From NCBI GenBank assembly GCA_965644295.1, contig CBFFRP010000136.1, positions 62,001 through 126,000 on the forward strand: 64,000 nucleotides of DNA. Direction: 5' to 3'. This DNA is from Paraphysomonas bandaiensis. Its lineage: Eukaryota; Chrysophyceae. A model generated the notes under the pieces. It ran no database searches, was not told the origin of the DNA, and saw only the letters and a program-made list of their open reading frames with translations. Position numbers and translations under genes: made by a program. Positions 12,377 to 24,122 of this stretch are shown in pieces (positions within the stretch are counted from its first letter, which is position 1; every line of letters begins with the position of its first letter).

Positions 12377-15300
12377 AGAACGGTTGTGTACAGAAACTAG
12401 TTTTACATCTCTATGCTAACTAATAACTGGGCTTGCTATATACTACTAGTGGCGGGCATCCATCTCGGGACTGCTTGTGCATCGCTGCGAGCACCATAGT
12501 GCAACCGTCCCTTGCAGTGAGGTTAGTCGGGGGGTCTGTCTTTGGGCAGTGTGTCTGGCGGGCCTGTGTCATGGCTTTTACGGGGGATGGTTGGGGCTAG
12601 GTGTATATGAGAATGCAAGTCGGTGGAGGAGATGGTGCTGGTTGTCGAGGTAGGATTTCTGCCATAGATAAAGAGGAGTTGTTTCCGGAGTGGTGGCGCT
12701 TGTCGCTGTCAGATTCGGACTCTCGCAGAGGATAGTGTTCTTGGGGTGGATGTCGCTTGGAGTAGTTGGAGTGTTTTCAGTGTTGGGTGAGTGTCCTGTG
12801 ACTGACGTTGCTGTGAGTGTGGTGGGGTCGTAATCGTTGTTACTGGTGCCGTGTCTGTGTTGTGATGTCTGAGACCTCTGTTTTGAAGCATGCGGAGCCT
12901 TCCGTCATATATATAGGAGAAGGAGGATAGAGGTTACGGATTTTTCGACGACGTGGAACTGATGTTCGGACAGTGAGCTGGATATGTGGCGTCCGAATGC
13001 GTCGGCCAATTGTGTGGCAGTAATGTCGCCGGTCCAGTAGCGCTCAATCTAGGGTGTGTGTGGATTCCATGCGGCTTTTGCTAGTTTGGTTATGGCGGTG
13101 TGAAACCAGGGATGGGGTAGCGTGTGTGTGCAAAGTTTGTCAAGCTTGCTGTGGTGTGCTTGGTAAGCGTCTTCACGTATTTGAGTGAGGTCCGGTTATG
13201 TGCAGGTGAGAGGCATGTGCGCCATGTTGTCTTTTGGGTGCGCACAGTCTGCGCAAGCTGAGACCGTTATGTGATCATGCCCGGTTCTTCCTTTGGCTCG
13301 GTTTCTTCCCAGCGCATATGATTTGTCCCATACGTACGTTCTGGTAGGGAGATGGAGTATTTGGAGGAGTTATGGGTACAGTTTCTGATTATGTATCACA
13401 GCTTTGGACAGGAATGAGTACGAGTACCACCAGCTCATCATAAAAGTCGTACTGATAAACACACAAATTATTAGCACAAGTATCATCTAACGGTGGGGTT
13501 CTTTCTGTTAGTAGAATAGACAGCAATTGTCGAATCTGTCCTTACCAAGGCGCAACCACTTTCGCTCTATCACTCAAAGCAAACGCAGTGAGCAAGCAGA
13601 ATATTGATATACATGACATCATCTGCTGACTTCAGGATTTTTGAGTCCTCAAGGTGAACTAGCCCGGATTCTTAACTTCAGCAGGCAGCCCAATACCCCG
13701 GATGCCCTTCAGGGTAGCTGAATGAATGTTTGTACGTCAGGGGCCTCAAGACGTCTCTACAAAAGTGACACTTATTAGTGTCCTTAGTTCCACACATGCA
13801 TTTGACTATGAGTAAGCAGAACGATATCTGCTGTTTATGCTTGCGGTTCATGTTAGTTTCCGGGAGAAATATCTCCTGTACTTATCCTTTAGAACACCAC
13901 GACAAGGTGCAAGTCTGACTTTGTTGAAGGAACGGATACCATTGCGTCAGTAGACTACCCAACGTTTGGTTGCCTTTGAGGTGAAGAATTCCTCGTTTTG
14001 ATTTCTTCCTCAAGGCTCAAGCACTATTATTACCTACATTACGTATAGAAGATACTCAGTGTCATGATGAAGAGAACACAATTAGTTGTGGCAGTACACA
14101 AGCGTACACCTTCAACTAAAGTTTTCACTATAACACCTCGCCGTGTTTAGCATTCAAGGTGTAGGGATTTTTGTCACGGGTACTCAAGCCAGACAACTCA
14201 GCCTTATACTATTCGAGTACCGGTTACATGCAGAACCCTCTGGTAAGGTATACACTTAGAAGTATACCCCCAAAAGTATATTGCCTCTCACTTCACAGAA
14301 TCAATGAAAACGCACTATTGATATAACAATGCTATATCATATATATCTACATACAAACCACACTAAACCAGGTTTCATGATCACATCAACTTATTATTAT
14401 CACCTTTAAAACTTGTTAGTTTAACATATCATCGATTGCTGCAACAAAGCTGAAATCTACTATAGCAGATAGAAATTCTCAAGAGTAGTTTAACTTCAGA
14501 AGGTCAAGAGCAGTTTTAGAAGTACATGAAATACGCATCAGTGATAATTTATCTACATTATGCATGTGTTCCTAAGAGATACCGACGAAATAAGAAACGT
14601 ATGAATTATAGTGGGACTGTTATTCATCTTCTTCATTAACATTTTGGAATAAATGTTTTAAAGCTTTATAAAATCCATATCATACACATTTTCCAAATGT
14701 AAAGTGATATCCTATCTTCACAGAATTATTTTAAAATAATGCAGGAGATCAGAATGTATGGTTTCAACGCAGTAAACATGATGCTCACACGGAGCGATAC
14801 TCCAAGATTGTAGTGGGCGTTATGCTGTCAACCAAAAGGGGCAACAAAGACTCCCCACTAGACCGCGTCAGCGACGTGGACACACACGAAGTTCCCCCAG
14901 CTCGCGCTCAAAATGCAGCAATACACGATTCAAATCGAGCAACACCCAGCAAAAGCCACGGGTTCAGCGTTTACTACGCGTGAAGCGAAGACCTAACGCT
15001 CCCTTCCGATGCCGACTCCGTCAGCTACTCCTCTGCCCCAGGCCCAACTCACTGCAAAAGCCATTCCAAGACACGCAGGAGCCTCAACATACCCCCTCGT
15101 CCATGTATCTCAGGTTAAAAACACTTGACTCATTGATACAGAATCCTTCTCCACAAAGTTCTGAGGAGCTTTATCCTAAGGGGCGTCCTCTTGACTGATC
15201 CTTCTGTACTTCAAGGACAGAGTCCGTAGAGATCTTCTCCCTCACACACAAGAACGGAAGCAATTGCACCTTGGTGCTTGCGGCGACGCACAAGCAGCTT

Positions 15301-15400
15301 CTGTAGCGCTAAATAGTAGGATATCAGAATTTGCACTAGTTAGTTACTGGTAGAGATCGATCTAGCTTGACTAGTCTTCGTCGTCTAACTACTTATCTGG
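12377..15400. mobile_element. Decayed foldback/retroelement-derived mobile element with inverted ends
   Basis: The left arm (core 12471-12506, reading into 12400) is the reverse complement of the right arm (core 15262-15298, reading into about 15390). Both contain, on the right-arm strand, TTGCAC..TGGTGCT..GC followed by CACAAGCAG, then A.TAGTAG.ATAT.AG and ..TTAGTTA. By eye the arms match at roughly 70%. Related single copies lie at 23491 and 54112, showing a dispersed family. Base composition inside shifts to GC-richer sequence (12450-13300 and 14800-15260), unlike the AT-rich flanks. The interior carries a broken ORF on the minus strand (12905-13366), a short open frame 14822-14984, and a 13545-13945 segment related to the element at 53.96-54.48 kb. 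Coding remnants on opposite strands suggest nested or rearranged insertions. No intact transposase or reverse transcriptase is present. Confidence 0.6.
12905..13366 (-). pseudogene. Broken C-terminal fragment of a retroelement-like ORF (CX2C..H..C motif)
   Basis: On the minus strand one frame reads through 154 codons with two internal stops (TAA and TAG). It begins LQILHLPTRTYVWDKSYALG and contains a C..C....D..(A)H....C cluster (CADCAHPKDNMAHMPLTC), followed by a TQIREDAYQAHHSKLDKL helix. A CCHC-type cluster of this spacing is typical of the extreme C-terminus of LINE-type reverse transcriptase ORFs. No reverse-transcriptase core is visible upstream, so the assignment rests on the zinc cluster and the repeat context. 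Confidence 0.45.
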
Positions 15401-15836
15401 TCTCTGTTCTTGACACCTACTGCTAATAACCAGACTTTCACACACTGTGATATTTCAAACACAGTTACAATGTAAGGTGGATTTATAATTTATTATATGT
15501 GTAGTGCAGTAGTACGTATCAACTTATATATATACAAGCTGAAATCTATAAATTAAACTTTAGATAAATCACAAATACGATGATTTGCCTCACAGCAAAT
15601 TAGCTAGTGGCTGTTAACTACATGAAAAAGGTACATAAGAAAATGATAATTAAAAATACTCTATATTCAAATTATTTACTTTTGCAATATAAAGATAGCA
15701 GTGCTGGTCCGTAAAAGTGGGTATACGAATGCTTCTTATACTGAAGTATTCGAATTAAACTCATCAAAGAAATGAAAAAATATAAGAAAAATAATATTAC
15801 TTACGTAAAGAAATAGGCATTATATTCGTAAGTTAT
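15401..15836. other. AT-rich intergenic, no gene seen
   Basis: Lies between the right arm of the mobile element and the 3' end of the minus-strand FANCD2-like gene. Only scattered short frames; poly(A)-like ATAAG/AATAA runs near 15780-15800 could serve the minus-strand gene's 3' end. Confidence 0.4.
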
Positions 15837-18800
15837 TCATTCACTATCTTCGCACCAACTATCTTCGTTACTGGATATATATACATCATCCACATCATCT
15901 AATAAGTCAGTATCGCTATTCCCTTCTGACAATCGTTCCCCACCAATCGATACTGTGTGATCTCCCCAACCTTTCTGACCATTAGACTCAACAACAAACT
16001 CATTATCACTTTCCAAATCATCTTTCGGATTATTAGCTTTATCATTCTCAGGATAGCGTAGGTCAACATTTACATCCCAGCTGCTTAACTCCTCACCAAA
16101 ATCGCGTTCTATCCATTCTGCAACACAGACTCTCTCATTCATTCGTGAGGAATGGATGGAATCGAACATTAAACTTGAGCAATAAAGCGCAGAAAGCCAA
16201 TCATGCTCGTGGACCAAATCATCAACATCTCGTTTCTCTATACAATAAGTGTGCATCCAGTTCATGATATTGGCACGAGCTTTGCCAGTATGAACACGCA
16301 TTTGAGGAACAGATCGTACTAATCCTTTAGGTAATGGATATAACGCTTTAACCATGTCATCTGTTAATGTTTGTGAAAGTGATTGTACAGAGTCTATGCA
16401 AAGTAAACACCATCCAAACACCGGATACAAAAAGTAGGGTGATGCCCAGTCCTGAGATTCGACTTTTAACTTCAAGTGCTGCCCAACACTGGTGTCACTA
16501 TTCATTGGAGTTGAGACAGAGGGATCTGCGTTGCATTGTTTATCCCGCCAAGCGAAGCAGGTTATCAGAACTGTCTCCAAAGACAAAATCACCGTTCTAC
16601 AGACCCGAACAACCAACGACGCCAACGATGCTACAGTATGCAAGTGCTTTCTCTGGACTATTATATGATCAAACTCCAATACAACAAAAACAAACAGTTG
16701 CATTGCATGAATAGCAGAAAAATATGGTCCCATATACAAGGCTTTATCTTTTTTCGACCGGTTACTGTTTGGTATCGTAGGGCGAGCTAGTACTAATATT
16801 GACGGAACAAAACACAGAGCAAAAGACAAGTACTTGGAGAAATTATTCGGTGACACGCGTCGTATTCTGGGCCCAGTCTTGTCATGCTTTCTAAATATTT
16901 CACAGGACATGTATAAATACGAATTTGGCTCAACTGATGTACTACCAGTGTATAAAGACTCCGCGACACCGTCGACTTCATTGTTGATATCCTCCGCACC
17001 CAAAGATTTGCTTCCACTACTTACACGTGTTCTTGTCTCAGCAGTACCACTTTCAGGAGTGAAACGAACAACTGGGCGCTTCGAGCGTGCAGTTCTTCGA
17101 AGTGATTGATAAGAACCATCAATTCGTTGTGAGTGTGATGACGCCAATGTCTCGTCCTCCACTGACTGTACAGTATCGCTGCTCCTGCTATGAAGTATAG
17201 CTTCCATAAGTACCAAAAACAAACCATACACACGGTGATCATAGCTTTTAGTGCTACACTCCGAATACCACCATTGAATAAAGCAAGCGCGGAATACTTG
17301 AAAAGATTCGTTCTCTGACATGTTAAATAAACTACTTGAAGGCCGTGCCTTTTCGCGGGGTGGTGATAAGGCTATATTCATCACAGCCTTACATTGGTTA
17401 ACTACCTTGGCAAAGTTACCCACACCTCTATAGGTATGTTTCCAATATACAGTCATCAAATCCCCTGGAAGAGAAAACAAATACTCTTTTAGCTGTTCTT
17501 TGAGAGTATTACTGACAACGGATGAACTCGCGTGTGGAAATATCGACTGAGGATTGAACTCATGAACTTCTTTCAAAAGACTCCACGCAAGAGAAGAAAT
17601 TCGGCGAGACAGTCGTGTGCCTTTAGTCAACAAGAAAAGGAATTTCATTCCTGTCAAAGAAACCACAGAATTGAGAGTTGAAACCACGTGCTGTTCTACA
17701 ATAGAATAAAAGTATACAAGTCTTTCTTCATGACTACAGTCTTCCATGTATTCTGATGAAGACACAAATCGGCTGCTACTCTTCTCTGTACGAATCTCAG
17801 AGACTTTCAACACCTGAAAATTGCACATAATAAAGTTCCGAATCATTTTATTGAAGATAGGAGAATCCACAAGGGATACAGAACTGTCCTGATCCCAAGC
17901 ACATTTCTCTGACACATACATATCAAGAGACATGTAGAGTATACTAATCAAAAGTGAATATCCATTATAGTCCAATAAACTACAAGGGAAATTATCCTCA
18001 TCCCCCCCCCCACACTGTAACTCAGGGCCACGAACTGTCCTCAGTCTCTCAGAAAGCAATCTCATAATCGGAAGAAGCGAGCACATATGAAAAAACGTTT
18101 CTTCTTGGGTAATAATATTGGAAGCATACATCATCGGTGTAGCAATATCAGTGCTGCTATAAGAACTTGATCCGGAAGGGGTAGAAAAATTTCCAGATAT
18201 ATTGAATTGAAATATGAACTCATCGTTATTTTGTACATCACATTTCTTGTGATTATAAGTAATCTCTCGATGCGCTGTAAACAGCTGACGACATATATAC
18301 GTCGCAATATACAACCCCATATTAGAAAATAGAGGACATGACACCTCAGTCAAGGCGTCTGATATTTCAAAGGAATTTTTCTTTGCAAGATTCACGCAAA
18401 CATTTGCCAACCTTTGGGGATCTGTAACTACTGTATCTAACGCGAGGTACTGCTTCATATGAACTACAGGCAAGTGGCATGTCATCCTATCTATGTCTTG
18501 GCTAAGTTGACATATCAAAATTTTTATTTTCTGCAACAGAAAGTCCTGTAAAGTGAAAGTAGAGGTAGAAACAAGGCACTTACATTTGAAATGTCACTGA
18601 TATCGCATCCTCCATTATTCTCACACACTTTTAAATTTGAAAATGATGTTCCGGCTTTTCGTTTTTTACCAAGCATTTTCATATCAGCTTGGTGTGGACC
18701 GTTTGTAGGTATAGAGTTCTTCCGAGTTGCTCCATTGAGACATACAGTCTCGCAGACTCTCAAAAAATGCCTAATACAAGCTCATCATAAGAATTTCCAT

Positions 18801-21538
18801 TTATATATCTCAGCATTACCTTGCTTGAGAAAAGAATGCAACACAACGACAGAGCAGTGAGTCCTCGTCTAGAGACTTACTAGCCCCACCCAAAAACAAA
18901 GTCACACCCGATCTCAAGTAGCCCATCAGCACTGACCCAGCAAGGCAAAATTCAAGCGCCAGCTGTAACGGTATGAGAGGGTCAGTGACTTTGCCCTGAT
19001 CAACACTCACGACTCCAGCTGCCGAAAACTCTTCCCAGCAACTGCGTACCTGCAGGATCTTATCATCCACACATGATGACACTGACTCGTGTGTCGAGAG
19101 TATTAAATGCACACATAATTTGCCAAACGTGCTATTCGATCGAAGAGCATACACACGCCCATGCACACAGGCGGCTCTATACGTCATCCAAACTAGAGAC
19201 CGGAGAGTGTAAGAAGCCGAAGAAGTTGTAGAACTAGATAGATTGCATCCGGACATCATATATTTGATCATATTCACAGATACACAGGCAAGTGAGTAGT
19301 CAATCATGGACAAATTGTGTTGTTCAAAATTATTAGCGGAATTGTGTAGATGTGAGAAGCCAAGATGAAATTCAGCCGTCGCAGTGGCATTCAATGCTTT
19401 CTCTCCTGCTTTCAATGCTTTCTCTCCCCTACACATAATCTTTAACTACAAAAGGACAAGGGCTTGTATAATCCCAGTGCATTGATAGTACCTGAAAAGG
19501 TTCGGGTATCCACTGCAAAAGTCATCCCAGCATACTTGTAGCGTTGACTGCAATTGACCAAAATACTCGCTCATGCTAGACCTATAATACGTAATATAAT
19601 GGCTAATTACTGTTATCACATTGGTAGACATACATGCGGGCCGAAATCACAGCAAGCACATCCAAAGCATATGCAACACTGTAATCTCTCCGTCTGCTCA
19701 CGCAGCGCTGAATCCAAGACAAGATCGCAGCCAAATCCTGGTTTACGAATGATTGGCTGCGTAGTAAGAGCATTTGATCAAACATGTATCCAGCGATGAG
19801 TACTCCAACTGCAGATCTGCTATACAATTGCTGTGAAGGAGGGAGGATGGCATCCTCAGTTCCAGCTTCAATTCGAAATACAGTGCCCGCTCCACTTCGC
19901 ACCATAAACCCCCCCTGACTAACAAGAATATGCTCAATAGCTGGGTCGGAGGGTGCAGATTGACCCAAGAGTTTCTGGATAACTATCAGCAGTGTGTTCT
20001 CCAACGAAGAAACTCTGCCAATTGATTTCGTGATACACATAATGATTCTGACACAAACGTGATATAAAAACGGAATAAACAAGATCTAGAGCACCTGTGA
20101 AGAACATATGGACAGGGAAGCTCTAACATATTAGTCTTGTACTGATTGTACCCGAACTTTTCAATACTTGGAGCATGAATCCTATCTATGAGTGATGTCA
20201 AAACCGACCCCACAGTTTCGAGATTTTCGGAGACAATGTTCTCCAAAATAACAACTGCATTTTTCGAAATAGCGAGACGATCTCTTAAATCTCGTTTTCC
20301 TCCGGCATAAGCGATCAATTTTTCAGCTAACACCACACGAACCGGAGGTAAGGACCTGCCAGTCCTCGCAGCTATCGGTAGTGGGGACAGAGACCCGTGA
20401 TGCTCACAGCCATAGCAATGGCGAATCAACGTCTTGACGATAGCTTCACGCAGCTCAACAGCGTGTCTATACACACTTTTGAATAAGGATATTACATCAC
20501 CCAATAAACCGTTGGGCTGTAGTGGCCACTGTCTCTCAGTATGAGCGGGAATAATGTGAGGCAATCGGTCCAATAACCAACCTGCCATTCGCCATATTCC
20601 GGGGATCATGAGAGACCAAACCTCGTTGCTGCTTCGCAACTTAATCACAGTTTTCAGAATACCGAAAGGAAAAACTTTACTAGCTAGCCACGCGCGAACA
20701 ATACGACTACAGACACTCGCAGTCCCGTCCGCACAGTCCCCAGAAAGAAACAACACTGCTGCAACGTCGAGAGTGTCAGGTTGAACTGGTGCTGTGCTAA
20801 TCGCCATCTTGTAAACCTGCGATAGCCATATATGTGCTGCCTTGGGACAAGCTGGTAGCGTCTCTCGCATAGCTTCTAACACCAGCGACAATGTAGACAT
20901 TGGCAGAGGTGCTATCTAAACAACGAATACTTTTACTCCGGACAAGGTAATGATACAGATACACAAATTACCTCTTCTCGTATTTTACGAATTATCCTAG
21001 CACCATCCACCTCAAATATGTTCTTAATTAGAACACGAAAGAGGAACGGTATATCTGATTCATCAACAACTGTTATGGCATCTTCAGCTAATTCAGCGAA
21101 ACGAAATCTCAATTGTGGAGACAAAGGCAAATCAATGAGAGCTGATATTACACATAAAATAAATCTGCTGTCAGAACAAGCAAGTGAATGAAGCTCTTCA
21201 AATGCCTCTTCTATTATAGCCGGTGATGCAACGCCAAAAATACTTGGAACGATCTCAATAAATGGTGACGGGTCACTGAATGAAGCCAAATGAGAGAGTA
21301 AAACCACTCCAACTTGAAGGTTCGATGATCCAATCTTCCTCACCAGAGCAGCAATAGAGCTTAATATAGAAGACTCTATATTATTATGTAAGATAACTGC
21401 ACTGAGTAAACTATCAATGATGTGTTCTGAGGCAGATGGATCTGATGATTCAAGGAGACAATGGGCCTCGTCAACAGCTACTTGAAGAGGCTTTTCATTC
21501 AACCATGATTTACAAATCTCGTAGAGGGAATTATCCAT
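15837..21538 (-). CDS. FANCD2-like Fanconi anemia pathway protein
   Basis: Seven exons in frame on the minus strand: 21538-20972, 20915-20095, 20047-19634, 19581-19536, 19445-18820, 18770-18584 and 18530-15837 (introns 47-92 nt), giving about 1784 residues. A 21-nt microexon at 19492-19512 could be added. The product is an all-helical solenoid without catalytic motifs. Local matches to FANCD2 include the first exon (PS..E.VPS.FG ... DIPFLFRVLIKN ... IRKIREE), the SLFKSVYRHAVELREAIV..LI.HCYG segment, and a Ser/Asp/Glu-rich acidic C-terminus. A KKRK basic patch in exon 6 may be a nuclear signal. FANCD2 with FANCI is clamped on DNA after monoubiquitination and coordinates interstrand-crosslink repair; I could not place the ubiquitinated Lys. 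Start chosen at the only ATG opening the first conserved exon. FANCI is the main alternative. A FANCM helicase lies about 27 kb away. Confidence 0.55.
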
Positions 21539-21986
21539 TTATTCCCTGATAATTTAAGAAATGTCTGTTGATAAGAACATGCTTTCTGGTCTAGTCGTTA
21601 AGCTGATAGTTCAAACTCTTACATACATATACAGAGTACCATACGCATACACCTCCATATCCATACAGCAGCAGACACATGCTGGTGCTGCCATATATTC
21701 TATATAGGGCACTTCTATACCTTTAAAAACCCAGATTTCAACCAATGGCTCTGCTAAAAATCTTTTGTTTTTTGAGGTGTGGGTGATATGGGACATTTAT
21801 TCCCTATATCATCTAGACGTACAGAGTACTGTACATACAGCAGAGGGAGGTGGGGTTGGGTGGGGTGTGTGGTTGTTATGTTAGGATTCATTTGCAGTTG
21901 ACATATACATACATACACATATATGTATCTTCCGCATCTGTCATAGTCAGCTTGCCACTCCTTTACAAAGCCCCGCATTCATAACA
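21539..21986. promoter_or_regulatory. Divergent intergenic region between the FANCD2-like gene and ELO elongase
   Basis: 448 bp separate two oppositely oriented start codons, so both promoters must lie here. It contains a G-rich stretch (GGAGGTGGGGTTGGGTGGGG near 21845) and alternating TACATA/ATATGT tracts. No defined motif can be named. Confidence 0.4.
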
Positions 21987-22900
21987 ATGGAAAACATTGC
22001 ATCCATGTTATTCAGTCTAGCCAGTAGTTGGGAGACAGAAGTGGAGAGGACTTTTAACTGCGAGTTCATGCATGACTGGATGGAACGTAATGGAAACTTA
22101 TTTTTCCTTTCTGTTGCAGTCTATTTATGCTTCTGCTACTTTGGTATTAAATTCATGGAAAATAAGAAGCGCTTTGATTTGCGTATACCACTGGCGATGT
22201 GGAATGCATTCTTGAGTGTGTTCAGCACTATCGGCATGTTGAGAACCGCTCCTGTGCTAATCGGAAAGTTGTTGACTGAATCTTTCGAGAATACTATTTG
22301 CGCTGATGCAACTGAAGCGTATGGTAATGGAACAGTTGGTTTCTGGACAATGCTCTTTATTTTGTCGAAAGGTTTTCTATACAGTTTTTAGTAATATTTA
22401 TCCTGATGTGTTGCACAGTCCCGGAATTATTCGATACTGTGTTCATTGTGCTGCGGAAACGTCAACTCATTGTCTTGCACTGGTATCATCATGGTAAGAG
22501 CAATTTTATATTTTAGATGTGTAGTAATGCTTGCAAAGCGTCGGTTTTACTGTACTGCTGGCATGCCTACACCACGAGAGCTGGTTCCGGTCTGTACTTT
22601 GTGGCCATGAACTATTCTGTTCATGCCTTCATGTATGGGTACTTCTGCTTGCAAGCCCTTCGAGTCATGCCAAAATGGTTCCCTTCTTATCTTATTACGA
22701 TCTTCCAGATTACACAGATGATAATTGGAACTTTTGTGTGTGCGTCAGCATGGTACTACCACATGAATGGCAGGGACTGCAAGAATGATAAGAACAACCT
22801 CATTGCTGGGGCAATTATGTATGCCTCATATCTTCTCTTTTTCCTGGAGTTCGCTATCACAAAATTTGTATTGCCACCCAAGAAAACAAAGTCTGCATAA
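21987..22900 (+). CDS. ELO-family very-long-chain fatty acid elongase (3-ketoacyl-CoA synthase)
   Basis: Exons 21987-22371, 22419-22493 and 22539-22900 (introns 47 and 45 nt) give 273 residues, the usual ELOVL length. The diagnostic histidine box HWYHH is at residues about 149-153, preceded by [17 protein letters not shown], as in the KxPELxDTxFxxLRK motif. It is followed by [13 protein letters not shown], matching MNxxVHxxMYxYY. Several hydrophobic membrane segments flank these. The family condenses malonyl-CoA with fatty acyl-CoA in the ER membrane. The C-terminus PPKKTKSA is basic, consistent with an ER protein. The histidine-box sequence looks closest to ELOVL3/6-type enzymes, but substrate chain length cannot be read from the sequence. 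The second exon is only 75 nt, so the conserved core becomes contiguous only after splicing. Confidence 0.92.
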
Positions 22901-24122
22901 GTACAAGGGCTACACAGAGTTGCCTATTATGCACATGTGTCGTCAGAAATTTTCATAATGTTACTAATTCATCACACCATTGTGAAATCAACGGAAACCT
23001 ATTTCTACGAGTCTCCACATTACATAACACATTTTTGATCAAATGAGTAAGGGTAGTGATACTGTCATTATTACATATCCATGCTAATATTCACTACTGT
23101 CAGTACAACAACTGTGCTAACTTTTTAGCATTACAATCAACAAACAGTAATAATATATGATAAAAATATCATGGCTATACTTTACTTTAGATGAAAGGAT
23201 TTTGGAATTATGGTGTAAACTAGCGAATGAATTTATAAACCGTTAAATAATGTGTCGCAGATATGATATATGATGTCATTATTCTATATAGACATAGAGT
23301 ATTCCCGTATCCCTCCTCTTCAATTGCGACAGGCCTGTCTTCTACACTGCGTCCTTGTACAGTAGACAGTAGACTGATCTGCCTGCTTCAATTTATACGA
23401 CTGGCAGCAATCAATCAAAACGGCAGATAACGAACTAAGTGGAATATGCTCAATGCTCACTGTGTTTGTTTTGAATGATAGGGCAAAAGTGGTTGCACCT
23501 TGGTGCTTGCGTGACGCACAAGCAGCTTTCGTAGCGATAAGTAGTAGGATATCAGAGTTAAGCGTTAGTTAGTTAAATTGCAATGCTAGATTAGTTCTGG
23601 CTGATAAATGCCTGTGTCTAATAATAAGATTTTCACTACTTAGAAGTAATGATTTCAACATCTTCTGCTTTTTGTTCCAGTCTAGTTGAAATCACTCATA
23701 TATTCATTAAGATAATAATTGTCTTGTTAGCTCATTATAATTAAAGCCGATTTCTTCACACACCACACATGTATCATCATTCATTATTTTTTACCTCGTT
23801 ATTACGGTTTGAGCGCTTTGTAATCATCAAGTTGCACGAGCATTTCATGGTTTTCGATAATCGGGTAATATATAATATAGTACTAACCACCAGTACATAA
23901 TAGATTTTAGCAAGCAAAACACAAAAAGTAGGGTGGTTGATGCCGCTTATTTTACCTTACCCAGAACTTGTTCAAAGTCCAAAGCGTTTTAGAAGCACCC
24001 ACAGTAAAACTTATGTATGTACTACTTTCGGTATTTATTCAAAGTCTTTTCTAACTTCATTCATGAATACAATAGATCTAATTATTATACACACCACTTT
24101 GTCAAATAATCCTACAATGCTA
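22901..24122. other. Intergenic with one dispersed-repeat copy
   Basis: 1.2 kb between the convergent 3' ends of the elongase and the IQ/EF-hand gene. Contains the repeat at 23480-23640 described separately. Otherwise AT-rich, with short frames that resemble nothing. Confidence 0.5.
23480..23640 (+). repeat. Solo copy of the dispersed TTGCACCTTGGTGCTTGCG repeat
   Basis: Starts AAAAGTGGTTGCACC and continues through GACGCACAAGCAG, GTAGTAGGATATCAGAG and TTAGTTAGTTAAATTG. It parallels 15262-15390 (same orientation), 12506-12400 (inverted) and 54112-54240. It contains two small inverted repeats (GCACC/GGTGC and GCTTG/CAAGC), typical of a foldback terminus. Confidence 0.65.

Noticed and set aside
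12709-12891. 60-codon minus-strand frame
   Set aside because: Thr/Gln-rich low-complexity sequence inside the decayed element, directly downstream of the broken ORF; no start context or homology.
14980-15198. 72-codon plus-strand frame near the right arm of the mobile element
   Set aside because: No recognisable motif; overlaps another short frame (14822-14984) in the repeat island, so treated as element debris.
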